From contig JAHCIQ010000007.1 of assembly GCA_026129135.1 (NCBI GenBank), positions 202,389-266,388 on the forward strand: a DNA stretch of 64,000 nucleotides, in the 5' to 3' direction. This DNA comes from Cyanobacteria bacterium TGS_CYA1. Lineage in GTDB: Bacteria; Cyanobacteriota; Vampirovibrionia; Obscuribacterales; Obscuribacteraceae. Made by a program: the position numbers and the translations under genes. The notes under the pieces were generated by a model. It had not been told where the DNA came from and searched no databases. It saw nothing but the letters and a program-made list of their open reading frames with translations. Positions 19,000-26,919 of the stretch are shown piece after piece (the stretch's first letter is position 1; each line of letters begins with the position of its first letter).

Positions 19000-19572
19000 T
19001 TATTTTATGGCGCTCGAATTCATGTAATAACGGCTGTGTGCAGCTGCGGGCTGACCGTTGTATTTTGCCGAAGGACGCAAGTTATAGGGCAACTCGCAAC
19101 GAGCAGTCCGAGTAAAGACCATTTGTCCAATTGGCATTCCGGCGTGCAAACGAACTGGGCGATTGCCCACATTCACAATTTCAAGCGTAATTTGAGCGGG
19201 CGGATGACTGAATCCAGCGTCGATAAATCCGGCTGTCACATGCACCATCACACCTAAACGCGCCAAACTTGACTTGCCTGTGAGCTGACCGACGATATCG
19301 TCTGGCAAGCTGAATTTTTCAAGCGTCGCACCAAGCACGAACTCTTTGGGGTTCAAAACCAGGCTTGCCCCTTTCACGTGGGTAAGTCCTTCCAGTACAG
19401 TCTGAGAGTCGTAAGGGTCTATGACTGAGCCATTTGTGTCGTGCCAGGAGAACGCGTCAGCTAATCTGACATCATAAGAGTTTGGCTGGATCAGTTTTTC
19501 ATCATAAGGCTCGATGACTAGAGTTCCGTTTGAAATTTCAGCTCTAATTTCATGATCTACCAGGATTGACAT
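19000..19572 (-). CDS. dcd: dCTP deaminase
   Basis: The start is the internal ATG at 19572 (MSILVDHEIR), with AGGAG ten bases upstream. The open frame to 19647 runs into the upstream nrdJ gene and is not used. The 190-residue protein has the family pattern QPNSYDVRLADAF, GQLTGKSSLARLGV, VHVTAGFIDAGFSHP and ITLEIVNVGNRPVRLHAGMPIGQMVF. It deaminates dCTP to dUTP, the first step toward dTTP, as a cytosolic homotrimer. A bifunctional deaminase/dUTPase is possible. It follows nrdJ by 37 bases, so dNTP-supply genes are co-transcribed. Confidence 0.95.
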   Translation of the reverse strand: MSILVDHEIRAEISNGTLVIEPYDEKLIQPNSYDVRLADAFSWHDTNGSVIDPYDSQTVLEGLTHVKGASLVLNPKEFVLGATLEKFSLPDDIVGQLTGKSSLARLGVMVHVTAGFIDAGFSHPPAQITLEIVNVGNRPVRLHAGMPIGQMVFTRTARCELPYNLRPSAKYNGQPAAAHSRYYMNSSAIK

Positions 19573-19609
19573 AGATATAGCTCCTGCATATACAACATTT
19601 GAAAGACGT

Positions 19610-21589
19610 TCAACACTTAGTATAACCACAGCAGGTGTATAGCTCACAAGCCTCCATTTTCATGAAGGAAGTGCTCAAATCACCACAATCGGGGCACTTT
19701 CTTAGCATAGATATACTATTTAAATAAGAGAGATCTAAATTAGAAAGAGCGCTGCTCGCTGTCGCTGGCGCACAGTGGTCGCATTCGACCAGAGTGAGGT
19801 CGAAACATGCACCGGGTGTTTTGACCGGTGCTGGCAGTGAACTTTTGGGGTCGGTTTTCTTTACGTTCAAAACTTGCGAACTACGACTGGTATCACGATA
19901 AACGGTAATTCCTTTGAGATTCAATTCCCAAGCCAATTTATATGCAGACTCCACTTGCTCGACCAAGGCGTCGGCAGGAAAATTTATTGTTTTGGAAACC
20001 GCGTTGTCCGTATATTTTTGGAAGACCGATTGCATCTTCACATGCCAATCGTAAGAGATTTCGTGCGAACACACAAATAAGCGTTTGATATCATCGGGAA
20101 TACCATCGACTTCACCAAGCATTCCCTGCTCGGCAATAGCGTTCATTATGTCTGGACGATCCAGTCCCGCATCCTTAGCCACTTTTTTAAAGATTGAATT
20201 GAACTCTATAAGCTCTTCACCACCCAGCACGCGTCTTATATAACTAACCGCGAACAGTGGTTCGATTCCCGAACTCGTTCCTGCAATCACAGATATAGTG
20301 CCAGTTGGCGCTATAGTTGTGACAGTTGCATTTCGCATCGGTTTATTTTCGTTGCTCCACTTGGAAAATTGCCAGTTCGGAAATACACCACGGGCGGTGG
20401 CTAGCTCGGATGATGCCTCATGTGCTTTATCTTGAATAAATCGCATTACCGATTCACCCTTTTCAAGCGCTTCTTGAGAGTTATAAGCAATGCCCATCAA
20501 AATCAGTGCTTCGGCAAATCCCATTACACCAAGTCCAATACGTCTGTTGTTTCTGGTGGCATCGGCAATGAATTGAAAAGGATAGTTATTCACTTCCACT
20601 ACATTATCGAGAAAGCGCACTCCAAGCGAAACGCAGTCAGCCAGTTCGTGCCAATTGAAGTCATTGCTTTTTTCGTCTACAAAAAGCGATAGATTAATTG
20701 AGCCAAGATTACACGCATCACCCGGACCAAGCGGCTGCTCGCCACAAGGATTTGTAGCCTCGATATCTTCTGTTCCAGGAATGAATTCACCGTCACTGCC
20801 CTTAGTGGCATAAACCGGATCGGATGAATTTATTCTGTCTATGAAAACGACGCCAGGTTCGCCAGACTCATGCGCATGCTCACAGATACTGGCAAAAACA
20901 GCTCTTGCATTCAATTGTTTTACTACTTCACCAGAACCTGGATGAACCAGATCGTAATTGGTATCATTTGCGAAAGCTTGCATGAACTTGTCGGTAATCG
21001 CAACCGATATATTGAAATTATTGAGTTTAGAGCGGTCTTTCTTGCACGAAATGAATTCTTCGATGTCTGGATGGTCGACTCGCAATATTGCCATATTGGC
21101 ACCACGTCTGGTGCCACCTTGACGAATAGCATGAGTAGCGGCATCATAAACATTCATGAAACTCACAGGTCCCGACGCCACTCCGGCATTGCTCGAAACG
21201 AAATCATTTGCCGGTCTCAAACGACTGAATGAAAATCCAGTGCCACCGCCCGTCTTATGAATCAAGGCGGCATGCTTGCAGGTTTCGAAAATACCTTCCA
21301 AATTGTCTGGCACAGGCAAAACGAAACACGCAGACAATTGTCCGTTCGCTTTTCCAGCATTCATCAAAGTGGGCGTGTTTGGAATGAATTTGCGCTCTAT
21401 CATCATTCGATAGAATCGATCGCCAAAGCGCTCGACTTCTTGCTTTGATGCGCCAAAAACTTTTTCAGCTTTAGCTATCGCTTGAGCGACTCTTTGGAAT
21501 AACTGGTCTGGAGTTTCGGTGACAGTGCCTTTCTTGTCACGCAATAAATAGCGTTTTTCCAAAACTCTAAGCGCATTTTCTGTAAACAA
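19610..21589 (-). CDS. nrdJ: Class II (adenosylcobalamin-dependent) ribonucleotide reductase
   Basis: The 659-residue protein shows the B12-type reductase pattern: FIPNTPTLMNAG, LSACFVLPVPDNLEGIF, HKTGGGTGFSFSRLRP, the active-site ATNPCGEQPLGPGDACNLGS and NRRIGLGVMGFAEALI. A C-terminal Cys pair region (CPDCGDL through YTCCGYTKC) serves for re-reduction. It converts ribonucleotides to deoxyribonucleotides with adenosylcobalamin and needs no oxygen, so it works both aerobically and anaerobically. The start codon is TTG, supported by GAGAGG six bases upstream. A perfect -10 hexamer (TATAAT, minus strand, 21622-21627) precedes it. It is the first gene of the nrdJ-dcd unit and slightly shorter than many NrdJ proteins. 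Confidence 0.94.
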   Translation of the reverse strand: MFTENALRVLEKRYLLRDKKGTVTETPDQLFQRVAQAIAKAEKVFGASKQEVERFGDRFYRMMIERKFIPNTPTLMNAGKANGQLSACFVLPVPDNLEGIFETCKHAALIHKTGGGTGFSFSRLRPANDFVSSNAGVASGPVSFMNVYDAATHAIRQGGTRRGANMAILRVDHPDIEEFISCKKDRSKLNNFNISVAITDKFMQAFANDTNYDLVHPGSGEVVKQLNARAVFASICEHAHESGEPGVVFIDRINSSDPVYATKGSDGEFIPGTEDIEATNPCGEQPLGPGDACNLGSINLSLFVDEKSNDFNWHELADCVSLGVRFLDNVVEVNNYPFQFIADATRNNRRIGLGVMGFAEALILMGIAYNSQEALEKGESVMRFIQDKAHEASSELATARGVFPNWQFSKWSNENKPMRNATVTTIAPTGTISVIAGTSSGIEPLFAVSYIRRVLGGEELIEFNSIFKKVAKDAGLDRPDIMNAIAEQGMLGEVDGIPDDIKRLFVCSHEISYDWHVKMQSVFQKYTDNAVSKTINFPADALVEQVESAYKLAWELNLKGITVYRDTSRSSQVLNVKKTDPKSSLPAPVKTPGACFDLTLVECDHCAPATASSALSNLDLSYLNSISMLRKCPDCGDLSTSFMKMEACELYTCCGYTKC

Positions 21590-21640
21590 AACACACCTCT
21601 CTGCCTTTCCTGCACAATAATATTATACTACATTTGTATG

Positions 21641-21654
21641 CCCCATATATAGCG
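21641..21654 (-). promoter_or_regulatory. Possible NrdR-box-like site upstream of nrdJ
   Basis: On the minus strand the sequence cgctatatatgggg resembles the left half and centre of an NrdR box (ACACTATATATAGTGT-like). It lies just upstream of the TATAAT hexamer at 21622-21627, around the -35 position. The right half is poor and no second box is seen. Confidence 0.3.
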
Positions 21655-21763
21655 TAGATTAATCAACGCTACACAAGATGTGGCGGCTACGGTTTTCGCG
21701 CACTAAAACAGTCAGCCTTTCGCCTACTTATCTATAAGTAAATTCGATCGCTAATTTGGAAGA

Positions 21764-22762
21764 CTAAATGGTCAGGTTCAAGTTCGAACTGTGTCCAGGA
21801 TAGACTTTTGCTGTTGGGTTGATATGCACAACGGCGAAGTTCACAGCCGTAGCAGCTTCAGCGGCGCCTGTAGCTATCAGTTTGAGCTTAGCTGTGTGTG
21901 AAGCGATATCGCCTGCAGCGTAAACGCCTGGAAGATTGGTTTCCATCTTTTCGTTTACTGTAATGCAGTTCTTATCCATCGAAAGTCCCCAGGCTCGCAA
22001 GAAGTCGAGGTTGATAACAAACCCGATACTGATAACCATGGCGTCAACTTCAAGTGTTTCTTCGTTGCCAGTGCGATTATCGAAAATGACTGCCTTTTGA
22101 AGACGTCCATCTCCAGACAATTCTTTCAATTCATAGAATGTTTTGACGTCTACTTTGTTGTGACGCATTTCATCGACCGAGCTCTGCACAGCACGGAACT
22201 GGTCACGTCTGTGAATCAAAGTGACTTTGTTTGCAAGAATCGAAAACTCGTTTGCCCAGTCGACAGCAGAATCTCCGCCACCAACGATGAGCACATTCTT
22301 GTTGCGGAATTTTTCTTTGCTTTTGACTGCATAGTAGAGCGAGTCATCTTCCCAGGCCTCAGGATAAGCGAGGTCGAGGCGCTTGGGCATACAAGCTCCA
22401 GCACCCAGAGCCAACAATACTGTTTTGCTGTAGTGAGAAGTATTCTTATCTGTGGTGATTTTCCAGATAGTCTCACCGCCTTCCTGGATTTGCTCCATGA
22501 ATTCGACCTTCTCGCCAAGCGCAAAAGCTGGCTTGAATAGTTGAGATTGAGTAGCAAGGTTTTTAGCCAGGTCTTTTGCCAAAATTTTTGGATGGCCGGC
22601 AACGTCGTAAACATATTTTTCCGGATAGAGAGCGGTCAGCTGACCACCTAAATCTGTCAATACATCGATAACCTTGGTCTTGAGTCCTCTCAAACCGGCG
22701 TAGAAAGCGCCGAAAAGACCAGTAGGTCCGCCGCCAATTATTATTAAGTCAAATACTTCCAT
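21764..22762 (-). CDS. Ferredoxin--NADP+ reductase, thioredoxin-reductase-like type
   Basis: The 332-residue protein has an FAD-binding IIIGGGPTGLFGAFYAG at residues 6-22. The GGQLTALYPEKYVYDVAGHP stretch is characteristic of the YumC-type ferredoxin/flavodoxin-NADP+ reductases. A second nucleotide motif, VLIVGGGDSAVDWA, binds NADPH, and a C-terminal GVYAAGDIA block closes the FAD site. The redox CxxC of true thioredoxin reductase is missing, which supports the reductase assignment. It would pass electrons between NADPH and ferredoxin in the cytosol. An alternative GTG start ten codons upstream exists; the ATG places the fold as in homologues. It stands alone. Confidence 0.88.
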   Translation of the reverse strand: MEVFDLIIIGGGPTGLFGAFYAGLRGLKTKVIDVLTDLGGQLTALYPEKYVYDVAGHPKILAKDLAKNLATQSQLFKPAFALGEKVEFMEQIQEGGETIWKITTDKNTSHYSKTVLLALGAGACMPKRLDLAYPEAWEDDSLYYAVKSKEKFRNKNVLIVGGGDSAVDWANEFSILANKVTLIHRRDQFRAVQSSVDEMRHNKVDVKTFYELKELSGDGRLQKAVIFDNRTGNEETLEVDAMVISIGFVINLDFLRAWGLSMDKNCITVNEKMETNLPGVYAAGDIASHTAKLKLIATGAAEAATAVNFAVVHINPTAKVYPGHSSNLNLTI

Positions 22763-22885
22763 TTGTTTATGATGGTCTCCGGAATGCGTCACTAAAGCTG
22801 AAGCAAGCCCTAGATATAGTCCGGTATTGTATTATATCGAGCCTTTAAAATGCTTCAATGTCTGCGTTTCGTGAAGCACTTTATA

Positions 22886-23800
22886 TCATCGGTTAACCAC
22901 AGTTTTCAGGCGAGAACCTCCCACCTGGGGAACATGCATCTGATAGACGCCTCCCTGTGGCGGGGAAGCCATGTTATAGCCCTGCGGTGAAGGAGCCACA
23001 GGCTGCATCATTTGCGGTTGCCCCATCTGTGGCTGCCCCATTTGTGGTTGCCCCATTTGTGGTTGCCCCATTTGTGGTTGCAATGTATGCATGGGATGAC
23101 TTGGATGCATTGGATGTACAGGATTCAAAGATTGTCCAATCAAAGAATGTGGAGCTACAAGATTTTGTGCCGGCGCGTGAAAAGGCGTTAATGTTGGATG
23201 CGAAGTGATAATCGGTTCAGGATTAGTCACCTGAATTTGTTCGCGACCGCCGCGAATAACTAAGGAATGCGCCCCTTGCGCTGCGGGGTTCCACGATCCG
23301 GTGGGAGCCAAAGAACCGCTTTGAGCATTCAGTGATTCCTGAGTGAAATTTTGCGCGCCGTTCATCTGTTGCGGCTGTTGACTGTTGTTATTGTAAATTC
23401 CAAGGTTCGGTGCAAAGAAGCCGTTATAACCAGGAGCTGTCTTAATAGGCAGAGCATTGCGCGAATTGCCCATCATGACCAGGTCTTGTCTAGCTGTAGG
23501 AGCCACTGGTCTTGGCTGCCCGAGAACTTGATTGGCAAGAGGTTCATGACGACGAATCCAATAAACGACAAAAAGCCAGGCGGTGAAAGCCAGAAAAGCC
23601 ATCGCCAGCAAAAAGTTGGGAGTTATTTTGATACCTTTGGCAAGCTCAGAAAGTTTGATGCCATGAAACTTTTGAGCGATTTTTTTGGCCGCAGCGTTTG
23701 CATCGTTGTTTTTGGGCTGACGAGCCGTGGTCAAGCGCACGTCTTGCTCGACATGTCCTGCCAATTGTTCTATAGCACCGTCTGCGACTAAATCGGTCAT
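22886..23800 (-). CDS. Single-pass membrane protein with QPQMG repeats
   Basis: I do not recognise a family. The 304-residue protein has a charged N-terminal region of about 55 residues, then one membrane helix (FLLAMAFLAFTAWLFVVYWI, about 60-80). A long Pro/Gln/Asn/His-rich tail follows, with five consecutive GQPQM-type pentapeptides near residues 240-265. The topology suggests the tail is outside the cytoplasm, although the start is not a cleavable signal. Such tails are often flexible stalks or binding platforms. It is flanked by the reductase gene and a small coiled-coil protein gene, both on the same strand but well separated. Confidence 0.7.
   Translation of the reverse strand: MTDLVADGAIEQLAGHVEQDVRLTTARQPKNNDANAAAKKIAQKFHGIKLSELAKGIKITPNFLLAMAFLAFTAWLFVVYWIRRHEPLANQVLGQPRPVAPTARQDLVMMGNSRNALPIKTAPGYNGFFAPNLGIYNNNSQQPQQMNGAQNFTQESLNAQSGSLAPTGSWNPAAQGAHSLVIRGGREQIQVTNPEPIITSHPTLTPFHAPAQNLVAPHSLIGQSLNPVHPMHPSHPMHTLQPQMGQPQMGQPQMGQPQMGQPQMMQPVAPSPQGYNMASPPQGGVYQMHVPQVGGSRLKTVVNR
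23006..23080. repeat. Five 15-bp tandem units encoding QPQMG
   Basis: The unit is ccccatttgtggttg. Three copies are exact (23036-23080), one differs at two bases (23021-23035) and one is degenerate (23006-23020). Its period of 15 keeps the frame, so copy-number change would only lengthen or shorten the protein tail. Confidence 0.85.
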
Positions 23801-23964
23801 TGCAACGTCCCTTATACTCGGGTACAGCTCGACCTGAACCGTATCTGTCTTCGATTCTATATTTATCTAGGCGGTTGTAAATAGTAAAACTACGAAAGTA
23901 CGCAACTCGCTACATTTATATTTGCTCAGGATATAACTTATTAGTTATATTCAACCTGGCTTGT

Positions 23965-24366
23965 TTAGCTGATTTCAATACCTTCAAGTTGTGCCACTCG
24001 TTGACGAAGGCTTTCGACCAAACGCGGCAACTCATAGATGCTGGGCAATCTTTCTTCAATTGCAGTGACGTGACGTGTTAGTTCAAGCGACTTATCCATC
24101 AGTTGGATCAGAATCTGCTGGGTAGCAATCAACTGTCTTTGATTGTCCATTATTTGAGATGCAATTTTGCTTGTCTCTACCTTTTGATCAACGCTTATGG
24201 TGACCAGTTCGGTAAGCTTGTCCAAAAGTACTTTTGCCTGATTGGCGGTCATGCCAGTCTGCTGAGATTCTTGATCGCTCGCTTCGTCGAAAAACACTTC
24301 GAAGCCATCTACATAGTCGTCTCCGGGTTCGGAATTGGGAACCGGTAAGCGGTTTGGTTGAGCCAT
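23965..24366 (-). CDS. Small coiled-coil protein (133 aa)
   Basis: The ATG at 24366 (MAQPNRLPV) is chosen because GAGGT lies ten bases upstream; the frame is open further up but has no better site. After an acidic, disordered N-terminal third (EPGDDYVDGFEVFFDEASDQ), residues about 45-130 form long amphipathic helices (LLDKLTELVTISVDQKVE, LIQLMDKSLELTRHVTAIEE, LVESLRQRVAQLEG), a clear coiled coil. There is no signal or membrane segment. The function is unknown; a structural or adaptor role is likely. A 7-base inverted repeat (atataac/gttatat, 23931-23950) follows the stop. Confidence 0.65.
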   Translation of the reverse strand: MAQPNRLPVPNSEPGDDYVDGFEVFFDEASDQESQQTGMTANQAKVLLDKLTELVTISVDQKVETSKIASQIMDNQRQLIATQQILIQLMDKSLELTRHVTAIEERLPSIYELPRLVESLRQRVAQLEGIEIS

Positions 24367-24521
24367 TAAATCCATTACCTCATATGAGTTATGGTGCACC
24401 AAATTCAGTGCGCCGGTGAAGAATATATATCTCTGAATCTCCACGCCCCAATAGTGGTGGCGTCCATAGAATTATAACTAAAGCAGATAATAAAACAAGT
24501 GGTGCGTCCAATTTTTTTTGA

Positions 24522-25799
24522 TCAAACTTCGACGCCTTTTTTAAATACTCGAAGAATGGGATTCCACACCATTTTGTAGGGAATCTCTTCTAAGGCACCA
24601 AGATCCCAAATGATGATATCAGCCTGATACCCCGAGTACAATCTTCCTATATCCTCCCCTCTACCAATGGCATAAGCTGCGTTTGCGGTCATTGCGGTCA
24701 AGGCTTCTTCAGCTGTCATTTTCAGTTTCATGCACGCCAGACCAAAAATCATCGGAAGAGAAAAAATATGACAAGAACCTGGATTGAAATCAGAACCAAG
24801 CGCGACGCATGCTCCTTCATCAATGAGTATACGAGCGGGAGCGTGCTTTTCTAGATTGAGGAAAAAGGAGGTTCCGGGCAAAAGCACTGCCACCGTATTT
24901 GATTCAGAGAGACAACGTATATCTTCCTGTTTGATAGCAAGCAAATGGTCGACACTAGAGGCCCCTAAATCGCAGGCAAGTCGCACGGCACCAAGACTAA
25001 CAAATTCGTCGGCGTGCACACGCAAACTCATACCCAGCTCGGCTGAACGCTCGAAAATTCTCCTGGTATCATCGAGAGTGAAATAGCCTTCATCGCAAAA
25101 AACATCCGAATAAGCTTTTTGTGAATCGAGCCATCCGTATTTGCGCAAAAGTTCAGCTGCGGCGGGCAGCATATCCCTTATAATCACATCCACATATTCC
25201 GCTTTCTTCATTTCTTTTGGCACCGCGTGTGCTGGCATAAAAGTGGGCGTGAGTTCTAGCGGTTGATTTTGATGCAGTTTCAAAATAGTCTCGAGCATCA
25301 TCAATTCGGATTCGTGACTGAGTCCGTATCCAGTTTTTGCTTCGGCACTTGTCGTACCGTATTGAAGCATCATAGACAGCCTCTTCAATCCAAGCTCTTC
25401 CAGCTCATCGCTTGTTGCCTGCCTGGTGGCAGTAGTGGAGGCAACAATTCCACCTCCCGCTTTTGCAATTTCAGCGTAGGTTTTCCCCTGACAGCGCATC
25501 AAGAATTCAGCGGCTCGGTTGCCCGAAAAAACCAGATGTGTATGAGGATCGATTAAACCTGGTGTCACAAGCTTACCTTTAGCCGAGACCGTTTTGGTTT
25601 TATCGGTTTTCTTTATTTGCTTGCTCACTTCGCTCTGCTCACCGCAGGCCACTATTCGGCCACCGACACAAGCGATGGCACCATCATTGATACGAGTCAA
25701 ACGTCCCATATCGTGGCCACGATGCGGTCCATGTATAAATGGAGGACTTACTAACTCTCCAATATTTTCTATAACAAGATCTGGTTCATGCATATTCAT
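24522..25799 (-). CDS. hutI: Imidazolonepropionase
   Basis: The 425-residue protein is an amidohydrolase with LVTPGLIDPHTHLVFSGNRAAEF near residue 75 (metal-binding HxH), a substrate arginine region (FLMRCQGKTYAEIAKAGGGI), HADEFVSLGAVRLA, and the late metal Asp in LGSDFNPGSC. It hydrolyses 4-imidazolone-5-propionate to N-formimino-glutamate in histidine breakdown. No other hut gene (hutH, hutU, hutG) is in the window. It is instead 14 bases downstream of a nuclease-like gene and probably co-transcribed with it. ATG 25799 and ATG 25793 are both possible starts; neither has a strong ribosome site. Confidence 0.92.
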   Translation of the reverse strand: MNMHEPDLVIENIGELVSPPFIHGPHRGHDMGRLTRINDGAIACVGGRIVACGEQSEVSKQIKKTDKTKTVSAKGKLVTPGLIDPHTHLVFSGNRAAEFLMRCQGKTYAEIAKAGGGIVASTTATRQATSDELEELGLKRLSMMLQYGTTSAEAKTGYGLSHESELMMLETILKLHQNQPLELTPTFMPAHAVPKEMKKAEYVDVIIRDMLPAAAELLRKYGWLDSQKAYSDVFCDEGYFTLDDTRRIFERSAELGMSLRVHADEFVSLGAVRLACDLGASSVDHLLAIKQEDIRCLSESNTVAVLLPGTSFFLNLEKHAPARILIDEGACVALGSDFNPGSCHIFSLPMIFGLACMKLKMTAEEALTAMTANAAYAIGRGEDIGRLYSGYQADIIIWDLGALEEIPYKMVWNPILRVFKKGVEV

Positions 25800-25813
25800 G
25801 CAGGAATTTTAGC

Positions 25814-26647
25814 TTATGCGCTCAGACAAAGTCCGTGAGAGTCATTATCATCGTCTTGGCTTTTGCCCATAGAGCAATAAATGCAACCAGGGCGATCGCA
25901 CGCAGGGACAGTTTCTAAATCGCTTGCTTCAGAAAAACCTGGCGATTTCATTTCAATCAAACTATCTACGATTTTCTGCCAGTTGCTTTCATTGTGCAGA
26001 TTGCTGTCTTCAACTTTAATAGACTCGACTTGCATTGAATTTTGTCCCATCAAACACGTTGTCATGACTAAATTCTGAAAATGCATTCTCGATTTGAGTT
26101 TGTCAGCCAGAAATTGTCTTGCCAGAATATATGCGCTTGCTGAATTGAGATTGGCAATTGATGAAGGTCTCAATCTAAAGTCCACAATTTCGATTGTGCG
26201 CGTGTCTGGGTACCACAAAACAAGATCGAAAGTATCTTCAAGATAAACCTTGGCACCAGGAACTTTTGCTCTGAGTTTCTGACCCACCAACGCAACCTGA
26301 GCACCTTGCGGTTTGTAGGGTTTGCGCACATAAGACATGAGCAACTTATATGAATAGAGAAAGAGTCTCGTGGTTTGATCTTGATTGAGATTTTGCTTTT
26401 CCATCTGTTCGAGCGGCCAGTATTCACCAGTAAAAGCTTGCACGTGGTGACTGCTTGTTACTCGATGCCTGTTGATTTCGGCAATGCCTTTTTTGACAAA
26501 TTGTTTGAGCAAAGAAATGCCCTGAGCATTAGAATTGCCCTGTACACGCTGTGTACGATTTTCGAAGCTTTTCATACTTGCGATATAGCTTCGTTTGCAA
26601 AGGCTGAATGCCTCAATCATAGAAGGTAGAAACAATGTTTTATCCAT
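25814..26647 (-). CDS. Cas4/RecB-like PD-(D/E)XK protein with probable Fe-S cluster
   Basis: The 277-residue protein begins with the family-typical SMIEAFSLCKRSY, in which Cys17 is the lone N-terminal cluster ligand. It ends with Cys250, Cys255 and Cys258 (CDRPGCIYC). One plus three Cys is the ligand layout of 4Fe-4S Cas4/AddB-type exonucleases. The nuclease core is visible as EDTFDLVLWYPD (Asp141) and IEIVDFRLR (Asp156), but the catalytic Lys of the D-x-K element is Arg158. Activity may be lost or changed. No CRISPR array or cas gene is nearby. It precedes hutI by 14 bases. The assignment rests on motifs only; a non-nuclease DNA-binding role is possible. Confidence 0.6.
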   Translation of the reverse strand: MDKTLFLPSMIEAFSLCKRSYIASMKSFENRTQRVQGNSNAQGISLLKQFVKKGIAEINRHRVTSSHHVQAFTGEYWPLEQMEKQNLNQDQTTRLFLYSYKLLMSYVRKPYKPQGAQVALVGQKLRAKVPGAKVYLEDTFDLVLWYPDTRTIEIVDFRLRPSSIANLNSASAYILARQFLADKLKSRMHFQNLVMTTCLMGQNSMQVESIKVEDSNLHNESNWQKIVDSLIEMKSPGFSEASDLETVPACDRPGCIYCSMGKSQDDDNDSHGLCLSA

Positions 26648-26689
26648 TTTCGTTAGTCTCCAGCCAGAAGTATCACTAACTTTTGTATG

Positions 26690-26707
26690 CCATATTAATA
26701 TATGGTA
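26690..26707. promoter_or_regulatory. AT-rich imperfect palindrome upstream of the nuclease-like gene
   Basis: The sequence around gccatattaatatatggt forms near-symmetric arms (CCATAT / ATATGG). It lies about 45 bases upstream of the minus-strand start at 26647. It could be an operator or just an AT-rich promoter. Confidence 0.25.
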
Positions 26708-26919
26708 TATTTCGGGTTAGCGTCAAATGAAATTCGGTCTGAACAATTTGCTACTCTAGTGATACCCGCGATCAGCATGGCTCCAAAACATGTCAAGAGG
26801 CGAGCAAAAGCGCCCACCAGACATAGTTTCGACCGCTTTTCCAGGGCAAATCAGATTACAAATCGGCATCATTTATATATGGATTAAAAGCAGTTTGGGA
26901 AAGTTTCGAGAATTAATCT

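Noticed and set aside
20255..20285. Sequence ggttcgattccc resembling a tRNA T-loop
   Set aside because: It lies inside nrdJ coding sequence and no acceptor or anticodon stem can be formed around it.
23006..23080. Regular 15-bp repeats considered as a CRISPR or regulatory array
   Set aside because: No spacers; units are in frame within a coding sequence and encode QPQMG.
26702..26887. 61-aa plus-strand frame before xseA
   Set aside because: No ribosome site and no protein-like composition; it lies in the divergent promoter region.
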